DNA of 64,000 nt from Devosia psychrophila (GTDB lineage Bacteria > Pseudomonadota > Alphaproteobacteria > Rhizobiales > Devosiaceae), in the NCBI RefSeq assembly GCF_000971275.1, contig NZ_LAPV01000011.1, forward strand, positions 28,875 to 92,874, written 5' to 3'. Positions 16,228 to 27,592 of this stretch are shown here, piece by piece. The notes under the pieces are model-generated. The model was not told where the DNA came from, ran no database searches, and was given only the letters and a program-made list of their open reading frames with translations. Each line of letters starts with the position of its first letter. The stretch's first letter is position 1. Position numbers and translations under genes: made by a program.

Positions 16228-16673
16228 GCCTTCTTGACCCACCGACCGCCGGGTTCCTGCTGCCAATAGGTTAGCACATTGTTACCCTTGAGCGCCTTCC
16301 ATGCGACGCGCGCTTCGGCGACGGCGTCGGGATCGTGGCCGGAAAACATGTAGACGATGCGTTCGTAGCCCTCCGCCGATTGCGGCACGGCGCGATCGAC
16401 GAAGAAGCGGCAAGCCGCCTGGTTGGGGTTGTCGGTGCCCGTGGTGATCAAGATGGGTTGGTGGGCATCGCTGCTGGCATCACCGGCGAGGCCATGTGGC
16501 AGGAAGCTGTCGTCGCGGAAAGTCCAGAGATGGGCATCCAGCGCGTCAGCCCGCTCGGTCGAACCAACTTCCACCACGGCGCGCCAGCCGCGCTCAAGGG
16601 TCTTTTCCAGCAATTGCGGAATGACAGCTTCGAGCGGCCGGGGTTCGAGATGGTAGAAAAGGATATCTGGCAT
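16224..16673 (-). CDS. holC: DNA polymerase III chi subunit
   Basis: A 149-residue protein beginning MPDILFYHLEPRPLEAVIPQ, with TLERGWRAVVEVGSTERADA, then DDSFLPHG and the characteristic C-terminal half (GYERIVYMFSGHDPDAVAEA). HolC links the clamp loader to single-strand binding protein at the fork. Length matches the family. The start overlaps the preceding VOC gene's stop by one base (TGATG). Gene order pepA-holC is a common arrangement; here a VOC gene lies between them. Confidence 0.9.
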   Translation of the reverse strand: MPDILFYHLEPRPLEAVIPQLLEKTLERGWRAVVEVGSTERADALDAHLWTFRDDSFLPHGLAGDASSDAHQPILITTGTDNPNQAACRFFVDRAVPQSAEGYERIVYMFSGHDPDAVAEARVAWKALKGNNVLTYWQQEPGGRWVKKA

Positions 16674-17011
16674 CAGCACAACACTTCGACAAGGAAGCCG
16701 CCAGGAGCCCTGACATAGAAAGTCCACCCGTGGGAGCGTTCCGGTGCAGCGACGTCGATGCCGTCGGCCTTCATACGCGCGTTGATGTCGTCAACTGCCG
16801 CTTCGGACGCCTGAATAAACCCAATGTGGAAGGTTGCGGGATAGGCGATGTCCTTGCCCTTGAACATGGAGAGAACCAGACCCTCGTCGTCCTGCAAGAA
16901 GGCCATGTTCTTGTTTCCGCCACCCAGGTCTCGAAGACCGAAATACGTCATCAGGAAACTCTTGGCAGGTTCAACATCTGTGACGGCAAGATTGACGTGG
17001 TTCAGGCGCAT
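16673..17011 (-). CDS. VOC family (glyoxalase/bleomycin-resistance fold) protein
   Basis: A 112-residue protein with the VOC fold: MRLNHVNLAVTDVEPAKSF, then HIGFIQASEAAVDDINARM and VRAPGGFLVEVLC. His5 and the Glu near the C-terminus (LVEVL) are candidate metal ligands. Substrate unknown. It starts at 17011, 10 bp after the pepA stop, and its own stop overlaps the holC start, so all three are probably one transcript. The gene could be a lyase or a non-enzymatic binding protein. Confidence 0.75.
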   Translation of the reverse strand: MRLNHVNLAVTDVEPAKSFLMTYFGLRDLGGGNKNMAFLQDDEGLVLSMFKGKDIAYPATFHIGFIQASEAAVDDINARMKADGIDVAAPERSHGWTFYVRAPGGFLVEVLC

Positions 17012-17021
17012 GGTTGCTCCT

Positions 17022-18503
<1,482 letters not shown>

Positions 18504-18753
18504 GGAAGGCCTTGGTAGCGGTTGCAGGGAAGTAAGCTCATGGCGAGCGGAAAACCCGACCGTTCGCCACACTCTGACCCAACTCCCCACACAACCAAGG
18601 ATTGTTCAGTATGAGTACTTTACATTGAGGTCTTTGCCCGCCGCGTCAATCCCGCAACAGGGCGCGGACAAATCCGTGCACAGAAGGCTGATTGCTTGAA
18701 TGCCCGGGCGAATTACACCAAGGTCCGCCCGTTCCGGAGACGTTTTGCATCGC

Positions 18754-19824
18754 ATGAAGAGATTGACCGCCTATCTGGCTCGGCTGTTCGTAACCGACGC
18801 GCTGATCCTGTTCGGCGTGGTCTGCTTCCTATTGTGGATGATCAACTGCCTGCGCTCGTTCGATGTGATTTCGGTCAAGGGGCAGAGCATACTGGTGCTG
18901 GGCGCGCAGGCGTTGCTGACCATGCCGCCGCTGGCCATTTCGTTCTTCTATATCTGCATCGGCATTGGCCTGACGCGCGCCCTGCAGGCGCTGCAGGAAA
19001 ATCGCGAATTGCACATCATCCATACCAGCCACGGCTTGCCATCGCTGTGGAATGCGACTGCCGTGGTGACCGGCGTCGGGGTGATCGCGGTGCTGCTGCT
19101 GTCCAATTTTATCGAGCCTGCCGCAAATCGCCGACTCAACTTGCTCAATGCCAGCGTGGCTGCGGACCTGGTTAGCTCGACGCTTCGCCCCGGGCGGTTC
19201 ACCCAAATAACGCCCGGGGTAATATTGCTGATTGGCGGGCGCGAGGGCGACGGGGAAATCCGCGAGTTTTTTGCCGACGACCGGCGCGACCCGGAAACCC
19301 GGCAGACCTATATTGCAGAGACCGCGCGCGTCTCCGCCAATGGCGACGACTACGTGCTTGAGCTGCGCAACGGCAAGCTGCAATACACCCAGGCCAACGG
19401 GCGGTTTTCCGAGATTTCTTTCGCGCGCTATGACGTCAGCGTAGACCAGTTGTCGCAGTCGATCGGTGCCACCGATCCAATGCTGGAGAAAGACACGATT
19501 ACGCTGGTGCGCGAGGCCCTGGCCAGCGGCGACTGGAACCAGGGCATGCTGATATTGGTCGCCAACCGCATGGCGGAAGGGCTGCGCGTGGTCGGCATGG
19601 CTATCATGATGCTGGCCATCATGGGCTTCCCCAGCGGCAGGCGCACGCGCTTTAATGTGCCCATGGAAGCGGTGGTACTGCTGATCGCCTTTGGCGAGCG
19701 CGGCATCAGCGCCTATAGCCCGCTGGGCACGGCGACGGGGGCATTGCTGCTGATCATTGTCGCGGTGGTCGCCTTGGCCGCGCGCGTGTGGCCGCGACGG
19801 TATCCGCTGGCGGTGCGGCCATGA
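18754..19824 (+). CDS. lptF: LPS export ABC transporter permease LptF
   Basis: A 356-residue inner-membrane permease. It has N-terminal helices (LFVTDALILFGVVCFLLWMI, GAQALLTMPPLAISFFYICI), a large periplasmic domain (FADDRRDPETRQTYIAETAR) and C-terminal helices. With LptG and cytosolic LptB it extracts LPS from the inner membrane and passes it to LptC/A/D. ATG at 18754 lacks a close ribosome site; a TTG at 18745 has GGAG six bases upstream and is a serious alternative. lptG overlaps its stop by 4 bp. The 250-bp divergent spacer from pepA presumably holds the operon promoter. Confidence 0.92.
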   Translation: MKRLTAYLARLFVTDALILFGVVCFLLWMINCLRSFDVISVKGQSILVLGAQALLTMPPLAISFFYICIGIGLTRALQALQENRELHIIHTSHGLPSLWNATAVVTGVGVIAVLLLSNFIEPAANRRLNLLNASVAADLVSSTLRPGRFTQITPGVILLIGGREGDGEIREFFADDRRDPETRQTYIAETARVSANGDDYVLELRNGKLQYTQANGRFSEISFARYDVSVDQLSQSIGATDPMLEKDTITLVREALASGDWNQGMLILVANRMAEGLRVVGMAIMMLAIMGFPSGRRTRFNVPMEAVVLLIAFGERGISAYSPLGTATGALLLIIVAVVALAARVWPRRYPLAVRP

Positions 19825-20891
19825 GCCGGATCGACTGGGTAGTTCTCAACCACGTGGGCAGCCGCATCGCGGTCACCGTGTTGGTATTTTACGGTCTGAT
19901 TGCGCTGGTGGAGTCGCTCGACACGTGGCGGTTCAACTATGTCGCCGAGGGCCATGGTTTTCACATGGCATTGGTCATGGTGGCGATGAGCGCGGTCAAA
20001 TGGACCATCAAGACCCTGCCGGTGACGGTGCTGATGGGCGCCATTCTAGGCTTCATCGACTTGAAAGCACGGCACGAACTGACGGTGATCCAGGCCAGCG
20101 GCATTTCGATATGGCGGACGGTGAGGGCGCCGGTGATCGTGCTGGGGCTGCTGAGCCTCGCCACATCGCTGGGCCTTGAAACCATCAGCACGCAGATCAA
20201 CCGGCAGCTCAGCCCGACCCCGCCCGGCCAAGCGTCAATGCTGACACCGGCAGGTGAAATCTGGCTCGAACAGCGCAGCGGTGATTTTCACTATGTGATG
20301 ATGGCGACCGGCATGCAGCAGGGCGGCACAGCCTTGGGTCAGGTCACCGTGTTTCAACTCGGCGAGAGCGAAGAGGCCCGGCTGGAAGCTCCCGAGGCGA
20401 TTCTCGAGAGCGGACACTGGGTGTTTTCGACGGCCATAGTGCGCACGCCAGACAGGCCGGCGCGGACATTGTTCAATTATAGCCTGCCGACCAGTTCGAC
20501 AGCGGAAGAACTCGGCCTCAAGCTGTCATCCACCGAAGACATGACCTTTTTCGAGCTGGCGAGCCTGTTACAGGCCGGGGTAGCCGACCCGGGCATTAGG
20601 ACGGCGGCAACCATGCGGCTGATCAAACTGCTGGCTTTGCCGCTGGTGCTGACCGGCTCGCTGTTCATTGCTTTTGCGTTTACCGCAGGTTATCGAAGAG
20701 GCTCTAATTATGGTCCGGCGGTCCTTTACGGGATTGTACTGGGCTTCGTCGTGTTTGTGATTACCGAGATGGCCGACCGTGCCGGGTCGACCGGCGTTCT
20801 CGACCCCACCTTCGCGTCGATCGGACCGGCGTTTGTAGCAATTGTCATTGGCGTGACGGTGCTGCTGCACAAGGAAGACGGGCGCGCGTGA
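19821..20891 (+). CDS. lptG: LPS export ABC transporter permease LptG
   Basis: A 356-residue paralog and partner of LptF. It opens MSRIDWVVLNHVGSRIAVTV, has a cytoplasmic coupling region (LKARHELTVIQASGISIWRT) that is conserved in LptG, and ends in helices PALLYG-like segments (NYGPAVLYGIVLGFVVFVIT). The start overlaps lptF and the stop overlaps lptD (GTGA), so the three are coupled. Confidence 0.93.
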   Translation: MSRIDWVVLNHVGSRIAVTVLVFYGLIALVESLDTWRFNYVAEGHGFHMALVMVAMSAVKWTIKTLPVTVLMGAILGFIDLKARHELTVIQASGISIWRTVRAPVIVLGLLSLATSLGLETISTQINRQLSPTPPGQASMLTPAGEIWLEQRSGDFHYVMMATGMQQGGTALGQVTVFQLGESEEARLEAPEAILESGHWVFSTAIVRTPDRPARTLFNYSLPTSSTAEELGLKLSSTEDMTFFELASLLQAGVADPGIRTAATMRLIKLLALPLVLTGSLFIAFAFTAGYRRGSNYGPAVLYGIVLGFVVFVITEMADRAGSTGVLDPTFASIGPAFVAIVIGVTVLLHKEDGRA

Positions 20892-23191
20892 AGTACGGTG
20901 CGAATACGAGTAAGTGGGTACGTCGCCTGGCTCTGGCCAGTGCGTTGCTGGCGCTTACCCTGACGCCGAGTGCCTTTGCGCAAGGTCTCATTCCAGCGGA
21001 TTTTTTCAATGCATCAATCGACCCGGCGGCGCCGACGGCTGTCGATGCGGACACGCTGACATTCGACAGCGTCGCGAACGTCATCACGGCCACCGGATCG
21101 GTGGTGCTACGCCAGGGCGGCTATACGATGGCTGGACAAAGCCTGGTTTATAACCGCGTTAGCGGCGAGCTGAAGTTCGTCGGCGAGGTTACGGTGCTCG
21201 ATCCTTCAGGCAATTTGGCCGAGATGGACGATCTAGAAGTGACCGGCGGCATGAAGCAGGCCTTCATGAATGCGCTGACCATCACAGCCTATGATGGCTC
21301 CCGGATCACCGCCGACAGTGTCGACTACGACGATGAACTGCTGACCGTGCTGGAGCGCGCCAATTACGCGCCTTGTGGCGAGTGCGTTGACGGTGCGGGG
21401 CAACGCATTGGCTGGTCGGTCCAGACGTCCCGCGTCATCAAGAATGGCGAGGATGGATCGATCACGCTGGAGCAGCCTACGTTGTCGCTGCTCGGTATTC
21501 CGGTCGCCTGGTTGCCTTATTTGTGGCTGCCGGACACCGGTGCTTCGACCCTGGGCAGCTTGCGTATGCCCAACTATGATTACAGCGAACAAACCGGGCA
21601 TCGCCTGGAAGTGCCGTATTATGCCTATTCGAGCCGTTGGACCGACGTCATCCTGACGCCGACATTCATGACGCGGCAGGGTTTTCTGCTCGGGGCGGAA
21701 GTGCTGCAGCGGTTCGATGCCGGCTCGTTCCAGATCAAGGCATCCGGCCTGTACCAGTGGGACAAAGCGGCGTTCACCTTTACGGAAGCGCAGCGCGACT
21801 GGCGTGGCGCGATCCAGACCTCGGGTGAATTCAAGCCGATCAAGGATTGGACCGTCGGTTGGAGCTATACGGCCTTCACGGACGCTGCATATCTGGTGGA
21901 TTATCGTCTGGCAGTGGGCAAATCTACGACCAATCAGGTCTATGCGACGCACCTGACCGACGACACCTATTTCGATGCTCGCGTGCAGCAGTTCAACCAG
22001 ATCGGCAACTACACCGCCGCTGATCAAGGCCAACAGGCGCAAACCGTGCCTGTGGTGCAATTCAATCATGTCGAGGACCTGGGGCCAGGCAATGGCCGGG
22101 TCGAGATTGCCGGCAAGCTGCTTGGCGTGCGGCGCGAATTCGATTCGAAGACGACGTCCAATGGCGTACCCTATGTGTTTGGTTATGCCGGCAACAAGCA
22201 GCATGCGAGCCTGCAGGCCGGATGGCAGACGCAGTGGATCGGCGCTGGCGGTTTTGTTGCCACCCCGTATCTGGGCGGTCGTGCCGATCTTGCCTATTAC
22301 GATGGGACCAGCCCGATCCTACCCGGCGCGACCACGCTGTGGAGCGCGACGCCGATCGCCGCCATGGATGTGCGTTTCCCGATGGCCGCAAGCGACGGCT
22401 CGACCGTGCATTTGATCGAGCCGATCGGACAACTAGTCTATCGCGGATCCAATACCAGTGCAGTCGGCATCACCAATGATGACGCGCAGAGCTTCGTGTT
22501 CGATGACACAAACCTGTTCAGCTACAACCGCTTCTCGGGCAGCGCCCGCCAGGAGACGGGGTTGCGCGCCAATGTGGGCGGTCGCTACCAAGCCAACTTC
22601 CTTGAAGGCAGCTTCCTCGAATTGATCGCCGGACAATCCTTTCAGCTGGCAGGCAGCAATGCATTTGCGGGGTCGGACCACACGCAAGTCGGCGTCGGAT
22701 CGGGGCTCGACACGTCGGCTTCCTACGCGGTGCTGGGCGCCTATGCCGGGCTCACGCAGGGCATTACTGCCGGTGGCAAGCTGCAGATCGACACTACCAA
22801 TCCGCGGATTTCGCGCGGTTCGTTGACAGCGGCATATTCCAAGGATCGCTACGGCGCTTCGCTCGACTACAGCTATATCGCGGCAAATCGGGCAGCGGGC
22901 GTGATCAAGGACCAGCATGAGATCGGCGGGACATTGACAGTTCCGGTAACCGAATACTGGTCGGTGAATTCCAGTGCCGCCTGGGACTTGAGCGCCGGTA
23001 GCTTCCTGCAGGTCGGCGGCGGGGTTGTCTATGACGATGGCTATCTACTGATCGGCGCGGGCGCTACCCGCAATGGCCCGACCCACACGACACCCAATGC
23101 TACAAACTTGACGGCTAGCTTCCGCCTGAAGGCGCCGGCGGGGCTTAATCTGGGCTATACTGGCTCAACCGCTCTGCCCACCTTACCTTGA
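20888..23191 (+). CDS. lptD: LPS assembly protein LptD (outer membrane)
   Basis: A 767-residue outer-membrane beta-barrel with signal peptide (LALASALLALTLTPSAFAQG). The N-terminal beta-jellyroll (DTLTFDSVANVITATGSVVL, QSLVYNRVSGELKFVGEVTV) receives LPS from LptA; the remainder is the barrel, ending in NLTASFRLKAPAGLNLGYTG. It begins at a GTG that overlaps the lptG stop. The Cys pair PCGEC near residue 160 is notable but its partner in a disulfide is not evident. The order lptD-surA-pdxA-rsmA is the same as in enterobacteria. Confidence 0.93.
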   Translation: MKYGANTSKWVRRLALASALLALTLTPSAFAQGLIPADFFNASIDPAAPTAVDADTLTFDSVANVITATGSVVLRQGGYTMAGQSLVYNRVSGELKFVGEVTVLDPSGNLAEMDDLEVTGGMKQAFMNALTITAYDGSRITADSVDYDDELLTVLERANYAPCGECVDGAGQRIGWSVQTSRVIKNGEDGSITLEQPTLSLLGIPVAWLPYLWLPDTGASTLGSLRMPNYDYSEQTGHRLEVPYYAYSSRWTDVILTPTFMTRQGFLLGAEVLQRFDAGSFQIKASGLYQWDKAAFTFTEAQRDWRGAIQTSGEFKPIKDWTVGWSYTAFTDAAYLVDYRLAVGKSTTNQVYATHLTDDTYFDARVQQFNQIGNYTAADQGQQAQTVPVVQFNHVEDLGPGNGRVEIAGKLLGVRREFDSKTTSNGVPYVFGYAGNKQHASLQAGWQTQWIGAGGFVATPYLGGRADLAYYDGTSPILPGATTLWSATPIAAMDVRFPMAASDGSTVHLIEPIGQLVYRGSNTSAVGITNDDAQSFVFDDTNLFSYNRFSGSARQETGLRANVGGRYQANFLEGSFLELIAGQSFQLAGSNAFAGSDHTQVGVGSGLDTSASYAVLGAYAGLTQGITAGGKLQIDTTNPRISRGSLTAAYSKDRYGASLDYSYIAANRAAGVIKDQHEIGGTLTVPVTEYWSVNSSAAWDLSAGSFLQVGGGVVYDDGYLLIGAGATRNGPTHTTPNATNLTASFRLKAPAGLNLGYTGSTALPTLP

Positions 23192-23279
23192 TATCGGATT
23201 TTGGCCTCAATCATGGGGCAATTGACAGCGCTCTATTCCCGCCGCATTGAGTGCGGGTGGTTTGACGTGAGGCGGAACA

Positions 23280-24176
23280 ATGATGGCCAAGAATTTCTGG
23301 GGGCGCACTGCCAGCGCCATTCTCGTGGGCGCAATGCTGCTGATGGGCGCTGCCGTGCCGGCGATGGCGCAGAATGTCCGCGCGACAGTCAACGGGACGA
23401 TCATCACCGACCTCCAGGTCGCCCAGCGCCAGAAGCTGTTTGCCCTCGAAGGCAATCGCGGTGGCAGCAAGGGCGCGTTGGACCAACTGGTCACGGAAGC
23501 TATTCAGCTCGGCGAAGCCAAGCGTATCGGCATCACCGTCTCCAATGCGCAGGTCGACGAGGCGCTGCTGCAGATCGCTCGCAACATGAAGGTCAGCCAG
23601 GACAAGCTGGTCAGCATGTTGCAGCAGGGCGGCGTAGGCATGGATACGCTGAAGGACCGCTTGCGTGCAGCCATCGCCTGGAATGCCGTCACCGAGCAGG
23701 CCATCATGCCGCAGGTTCAGATCTCCGAGCTGTCGCTGGACCAGGAGGCCGCCGCCAAGGTGCAGGTCTATCAGGGCTTCGATTACATTCTTAAAGAAGT
23801 GATCTTCGTCGGCAGCGCTGGCCGTTCAGGCCAGGCCAACAGCTACCGCTCCAAGTTCTCGGGCTGCGACACAGCCGTCGATCTGTCGCTCGGCTATACC
23901 GATGCCGCGGTGATCGATGTGGGTCGCCGCCATGCCACACAGATGCCGGAAGCCATCGCCAAGGAACTGGCGGGCCTTAATGTTGGCGGCATCACCAAGC
24001 CGCGCGCGGTGGAAACCGGCCTGTCGATGCTGGCGGTCTGCGAAAAAACCCAGGCGGAAGACCTGACCTTCATCAAGGGCGACCTGCGGGCCGAAGCCGG
24101 CAACACTGCCTTGGGCGGCCAGTCGGAAACCTATATGGCCGAGCTGCGCAAGAACGCCAAGATCATCTTTAACTAA
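23280..24176 (+). CDS. SurA-type periplasmic chaperone (SurA N-terminal domain)
   Basis: A 298-residue secreted protein with signal peptide ending at GAAVPAMAQ. The N-terminal chaperone domain is clear (NVRATVNGTIITDLQVAQRQ, DQLVTEAIQLGEAKRIGITV, LKDRLRAAIAWNAVTEQ). The C-terminal part is a single, degenerate parvulin-like region (DYILKEVIFVGSAG, then ELAGLNVGGITKPRAVETGL), so prolyl isomerase activity is doubtful. It is much shorter than the 428-residue E. coli SurA with two parvulin domains, as in other alphaproteobacteria. Position between lptD and pdxA supports a role in outer-membrane protein folding, including LptD. Confidence 0.85.
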   Translation: MMAKNFWGRTASAILVGAMLLMGAAVPAMAQNVRATVNGTIITDLQVAQRQKLFALEGNRGGSKGALDQLVTEAIQLGEAKRIGITVSNAQVDEALLQIARNMKVSQDKLVSMLQQGGVGMDTLKDRLRAAIAWNAVTEQAIMPQVQISELSLDQEAAAKVQVYQGFDYILKEVIFVGSAGRSGQANSYRSKFSGCDTAVDLSLGYTDAAVIDVGRRHATQMPEAIAKELAGLNVGGITKPRAVETGLSMLAVCEKTQAEDLTFIKGDLRAEAGNTALGGQSETYMAELRKNAKIIFN

Positions 24177-24185
24177 CTTGGACGG

Positions 24186-24209
24186 GTCCGCCGCTGGCGG
24201 GCTCTTTTT
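24186..24209 (+). terminator. Weak terminator or attenuator between surA-like gene and pdxA
   Basis: CCGCC (24188-24192) pairs with GGCGG (24196-24200) around GCT and is followed by CTTTTT. The stem is only 5-6 bp and pdxA starts 20 bp later, so partial read-through is expected. Confidence 0.5.
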
Positions 24210-24229
24210 CGTCTGCGACGGGGGCCGAG

Positions 24230-25228
24230 ATGGACAAACCGCTGGCCATCAGCATGGGCGAACCCGCTGGTGTGGGGCCTGATCTCATCCTGGCACTGTA
24301 TGCGAAACGGGTCGAGCTCGATCTTCCCGAATTCTGCGTCTTCGGCCATGCCGACCTTCTCAAGGCCCGGGCCGCGCGGCTGGGACTTGATATAGAGATC
24401 GCGACGGTTGGCGCTCCCGGTACCAATGCTGCTTTTGCTACCGCACTGCCCGTCTCTCATGTCGAGGGACTGGTGCCTGACAATCCCGGCCAGACCTCAC
24501 CGCTTTCCGCCGCTGCGGTGATCCGGTCTATCGAAGCCGCCGTCGAGGCGACCATGACTGGCGAGTGCCGCGGGCTGGTAACCGGGCCAATCCACAAGGC
24601 GGCACTCTACAATGCCGGCTTCAGGCATCCTGGCCATACCGAATTCCTGGCCGAACTATGCGCCATGGGTGGTAAGCCTCGGCTGCCGGTCATGATGCTG
24701 GCGCATGGCGGTCTGCGCGCGGTGCCGGTGACCATCCATGTGCCGATCCGTGCCGTGCCTGACCTTTTGACCAAGCAGCTCATCGTCGATACTATCAAAG
24801 TGTTGGCGCATGACCTCAAGCAGCGCTTCGGCATTGCCAATCCGCAGATCGGCGTGGCCGGGCTGAACCCGCATGCGGGTGAAGGCGGCGCGATCGGGCG
24901 CGAGGATCTCGAAATCGTCGGACCTGCGGTGGCGCAATTGCAATTCGAGGGCATTGGCGTCGAAGGCCCCCTGCCCGCCGATACGCTGTTTTACCCGGCC
25001 CACTGGGCGCGTTATGATGCGGTCGTGGCGATGTATCACGACCAGGCGCTGATCCCGATCAAGACGGTGGCGTTCGAAGAGGCGGTGAATGTAACGCTGG
25101 GCCTGCCTATCGTTCGGACTTCGCCGGATCATGGCACGGCGTTCGACCTCGCCGGCACCGGACGCGCATCCTACGCCAGCTTCCTCGCGGCCATCAGAAT
25201 GGCCGACGCAATGACAGCGAACCAATGA
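24230..25228 (+). CDS. pdxA: 4-hydroxythreonine-4-phosphate dehydrogenase
   Basis: A 332-residue NAD-dependent enzyme of pyridoxal 5'-phosphate synthesis. Conserved stretches: [13 protein letters not shown] at the start, [10 protein letters not shown], the metal-binding [45 protein letters not shown] and [14 protein letters not shown]. Length is normal. Start ATG at 24230 follows GGGGGCCGAG. The next gene rsmA overlaps the stop (ATGA). Confidence 0.95.
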   Translation: MDKPLAISMGEPAGVGPDLILALYAKRVELDLPEFCVFGHADLLKARAARLGLDIEIATVGAPGTNAAFATALPVSHVEGLVPDNPGQTSPLSAAAVIRSIEAAVEATMTGECRGLVTGPIHKAALYNAGFRHPGHTEFLAELCAMGGKPRLPVMMLAHGGLRAVPVTIHVPIRAVPDLLTKQLIVDTIKVLAHDLKQRFGIANPQIGVAGLNPHAGEGGAIGREDLEIVGPAVAQLQFEGIGVEGPLPADTLFYPAHWARYDAVVAMYHDQALIPIKTVAFEEAVNVTLGLPIVRTSPDHGTAFDLAGTGRASYASFLAAIRMADAMTANQ

Positions 25229-26073
25229 CCCAGATCGACAACCTGCCCCCGCTGCGCGAGGTGATCGCGGAGCATGGCCTGCGCGCCAAGAAGGAGCTGG
25301 GACAAAACTTCCTGCTCGATCTCAACTTGACGTCACGCATCGCCCGCGTTGCCGGACCGCTCGAAGGCATCCGTGTCATCGAGGTTGGCCCAGGCCCGGG
25401 TGGATTAACCCGGGCGCTGCTAGCTGAGGGCGCACGCGACGTTATTGCCATCGAGCGCGACCCGCGTGCCCTGCCCGCACTGGCCCAGATATCCGAGGCT
25501 TATCCCGGCCGGCTGACAGTGATTGCCGGCGATGCGATGGAGATCGATTATCGCCTGCTGGCGGATGGGCCGACGCGCATCATCGCCAACCTGCCCTATA
25601 ATATCGCCACGCCGCTGTTGACCGGCTGGCTGACCATGGACCCGTGGCCGAACTTTTTCGAGAGCCTGACGCTGATGTTCCAGCGCGAAGTGGCCGAGCG
25701 CATCTGCGCCAAGCCGAGCGAAGACCCCTATGGACGGCTCGGCGTGCTGGCCGGCTGGCGCAGCGAGGCGCGGATAGCCTTCAATGTGGGTCGGCAGGCT
25801 TTCGTGCCGCCGCCCAATGTCACCTCGGCCGTGGTGCATCTCACACCCAAGCCGGTGGGTGATGATGTGACGGTGAAAAATCTCGAGCTGATCACCCGCT
25901 CGGCATTTGGACAGCGTCGCAAGATGGTGCGGCAGAGCCTGAAGGCGGCGGGCGTGCCGGTGGAGGGCCTGTTGGCCGCGGCTGGGCTCAAGGGCGACGA
26001 ACGGGCGGAAGACCTGCCCATCGAGGCGTTCCTCGCCATGGCGCGGGCATTGCCAGCTTTGCGTCGGAGCTAA
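25225..26073 (+). CDS. rsmA: 16S rRNA (adenine1518/1519-N6)-dimethyltransferase
   Basis: A 282-residue SAM-dependent enzyme (KsgA) that dimethylates two adjacent adenosines near the 3' end of 16S rRNA during 30S maturation. Motifs are [11 protein letters not shown], the SAM loop [14 protein letters not shown], and [14 protein letters not shown] (the NLPY active-site motif). The C-terminus has the usual [11 protein letters not shown] helix. It starts within the pdxA stop; its own stop overlaps the convergent MFS gene by 4 bp. Confidence 0.95.
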   Translation: MTQIDNLPPLREVIAEHGLRAKKELGQNFLLDLNLTSRIARVAGPLEGIRVIEVGPGPGGLTRALLAEGARDVIAIERDPRALPALAQISEAYPGRLTVIAGDAMEIDYRLLADGPTRIIANLPYNIATPLLTGWLTMDPWPNFFESLTLMFQREVAERICAKPSEDPYGRLGVLAGWRSEARIAFNVGRQAFVPPPNVTSAVVHLTPKPVGDDVTVKNLELITRSAFGQRRKMVRQSLKAAGVPVEGLLAAAGLKGDERAEDLPIEAFLAMARALPALRRS

Positions 26074-27302
26074 ACTGCAGTCGGAGGCTCGGGCGGAAGT
26101 TCGGGGACTGGCAGGGGTGGCAGTTGGACCATGCGGAAGGCTACCAGCAGGGCCGCGATGGCGGCACCGCCGCTGACCAGCATGACGCCGTTCCAGCCCC
26201 AGGCCACCCAGGCGTAACCACCGAGTGTGCCGAGCACGGACGAGCCGAGATAGTAGGCGAATAGGTATATGGCGGAGGCCTGAGCGCGGCCGACCAAAGC
26301 GCGGCGGGCGACCCAGGCGCTGGCAATGCCGTGGGCGGCGAAGTAGCCGATGGTGGCAATAGCGAGGCCGGCGATGATGATGGGCGTCGAGGGGATCAGC
26401 GTCAAGAAAACGCCGATGGTCATTGTCAGCACGAGTATCCAGTAGACCTTTCGGCGACCGAGGCGCTGGGCGAGACCGCCTGCCCATGTGGAACTGATGC
26501 TGCCGAGCAGATAGACCACGAAAATGGCGGCGATGGCCGAGTGGCTGAGGTTGAAGGGCGGCAGCGCCAGGCGGAAGCCGGCGTAGTTGTAGAGCGTGAC
26601 GAAGCTGCCCATCAGCAGGAAAGCGGAGGCAAATAGCCAAGGCAGGCCGGCATCATTGAACTGGAGGCGAATCAGGCGGGCGAGATCGCGCAGGCCGAGG
26701 CGGGTGCGAGCGGAATTGTGCGGCGTTGGGAGGAGCAGGACTACGGCGATCGCTGCTGCGGCGATTGCCACGCCGAGCACCAAGAGGGCTGGCCGCCAGC
26801 CGATCCAGTCGGCCAGCACGCCGGAGAGCAATCGTCCGGCCATGCCGCCTATGGCGGTGCCGCCGATGTAGAGACCCATGGAAAAGCCGAGCGCGTCCGG
26901 GTCCATTTCTTCTGCCAGGTAGACCATAGCGACGGCCGGAAGTCCCGACAAGGTCAGGCCCATCAGCGTGCGGATGGCGAGCAGCGCGTACCAGTTGGGC
27001 GCCAAGGGCAGTAACAGGCCGAGGGCCGCTGTTAGCAGGATGGCCCAGACCATCAGTGTCTTGCGGCCGAGGCGGTCGGCGACCAAGCTAGCGAACAGCA
27101 AAGCGACGGCAAGGGTAGCGGTGGTGACCGAGAGCGACAGGGAACTGGTGCCGGCGTCGAGGCCGAATTCGGCGGCAAAGATCGGTAGCAGGGGCTGGAC
27201 GGAATAGAGCGAGGCGAAGATCGCGAAGGCGGAGAGGAAGAAGGCGACGTTGGCGCGGAGGAAAGCCGGCGTGCCGCGGCGAATGACGGAAGAGGTGGTC
27301 AT
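26070..27302 (-). CDS. MFS transporter (YnfM/arabinose-efflux-like)
   Basis: A 410-residue major facilitator protein with 12 predicted helices. The A-motif-like loop [15 protein letters not shown] follows helix 2, and [20 protein letters not shown] sits at helix 5. It resembles the YnfM/inner-membrane efflux group; substrate unknown. A Pro/Glu-rich tail ([14 protein letters not shown]) ends the protein. It is convergent with rsmA, and the region upstream of its start is a family B repeat, so its promoter must lie close to the ATG or within that repeat. Confidence 0.85.
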   Translation of the reverse strand: MTTSSVIRRGTPAFLRANVAFFLSAFAIFASLYSVQPLLPIFAAEFGLDAGTSSLSLSVTTATLAVALLFASLVADRLGRKTLMVWAILLTAALGLLLPLAPNWYALLAIRTLMGLTLSGLPAVAMVYLAEEMDPDALGFSMGLYIGGTAIGGMAGRLLSGVLADWIGWRPALLVLGVAIAAAAIAVVLLLPTPHNSARTRLGLRDLARLIRLQFNDAGLPWLFASAFLLMGSFVTLYNYAGFRLALPPFNLSHSAIAAIFVVYLLGSISSTWAGGLAQRLGRRKVYWILVLTMTIGVFLTLIPSTPIIIAGLAIATIGYFAAHGIASAWVARRALVGRAQASAIYLFAYYLGSSVLGTLGGYAWVAWGWNGVMLVSGGAAIAALLVAFRMVQLPPLPVPELPPEPPTAV

Positions 27303-27320
27303 TTTATTTGCAACTCAATG

Positions 27321-27437
27321 CCCAAATTGATCCCCGCCCTTGATCCCTCTCCACAAGGGGAGGGAGACGATGAACATCGACGGTCGCGCTGGCGCCTCCC
27401 TCCCCTCGATGCGGAGGGATTGAGGGTGGGGTGATGG
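27321..27437. repeat. Family B extragenic element, copy 2 (uninterrupted)
   Basis: It reads CCCGCCCTTGATCCCTCTCC, then ACAAGGGGAGGGAGACGATG, and ends with GCCTCCCTCCCCTCGATGCG and GGGATTGAGGGTGGGGTGAT. It is the reference for locating the nested insertion in copy 1. The CCTCCCTCCCC and GGGTGGGG runs are near-complementary and can form a hairpin. Confidence 0.75.
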
Positions 27438-27481
27438 CGGGAGTGGAGCTACCATCAAACAGCGCTTGGCCCATAGCTGAT

Positions 27482-27592
27482 CCAATGGAGCGATTCGTCC
27501 TGCGGCTTCGTGCCATTCCGCCATAGGCCTCATGGCCTTCTCACCTAAATTCGCTCCACCGGAGCGAATTTTCCTGCGGCCGGTTCGAATTC
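27482..27592. repeat. Family A palindrome, copy 3, with a partial second unit
   Basis: Perfect 11-bp arms at 27547-27557 and 27561-27571 (AAATTCGCTCC / GGAGCGAATTT) flank ACC. TTCGAA at 27584-27589 is followed by one base and then the gmk stop codon (27591-27593, minus strand). A degenerate half-unit at 27482-27510 (CCAATGGAGCGATTCGTCCT) resembles the right part of the element, suggesting a decayed tandem copy. Confidence 0.8.

Noticed and set aside
25420..26640. A 406-residue minus-strand frame
   Set aside because: It spans the rsmA antisense strand and part of the MFS gene in another frame; both real genes have clear motifs.
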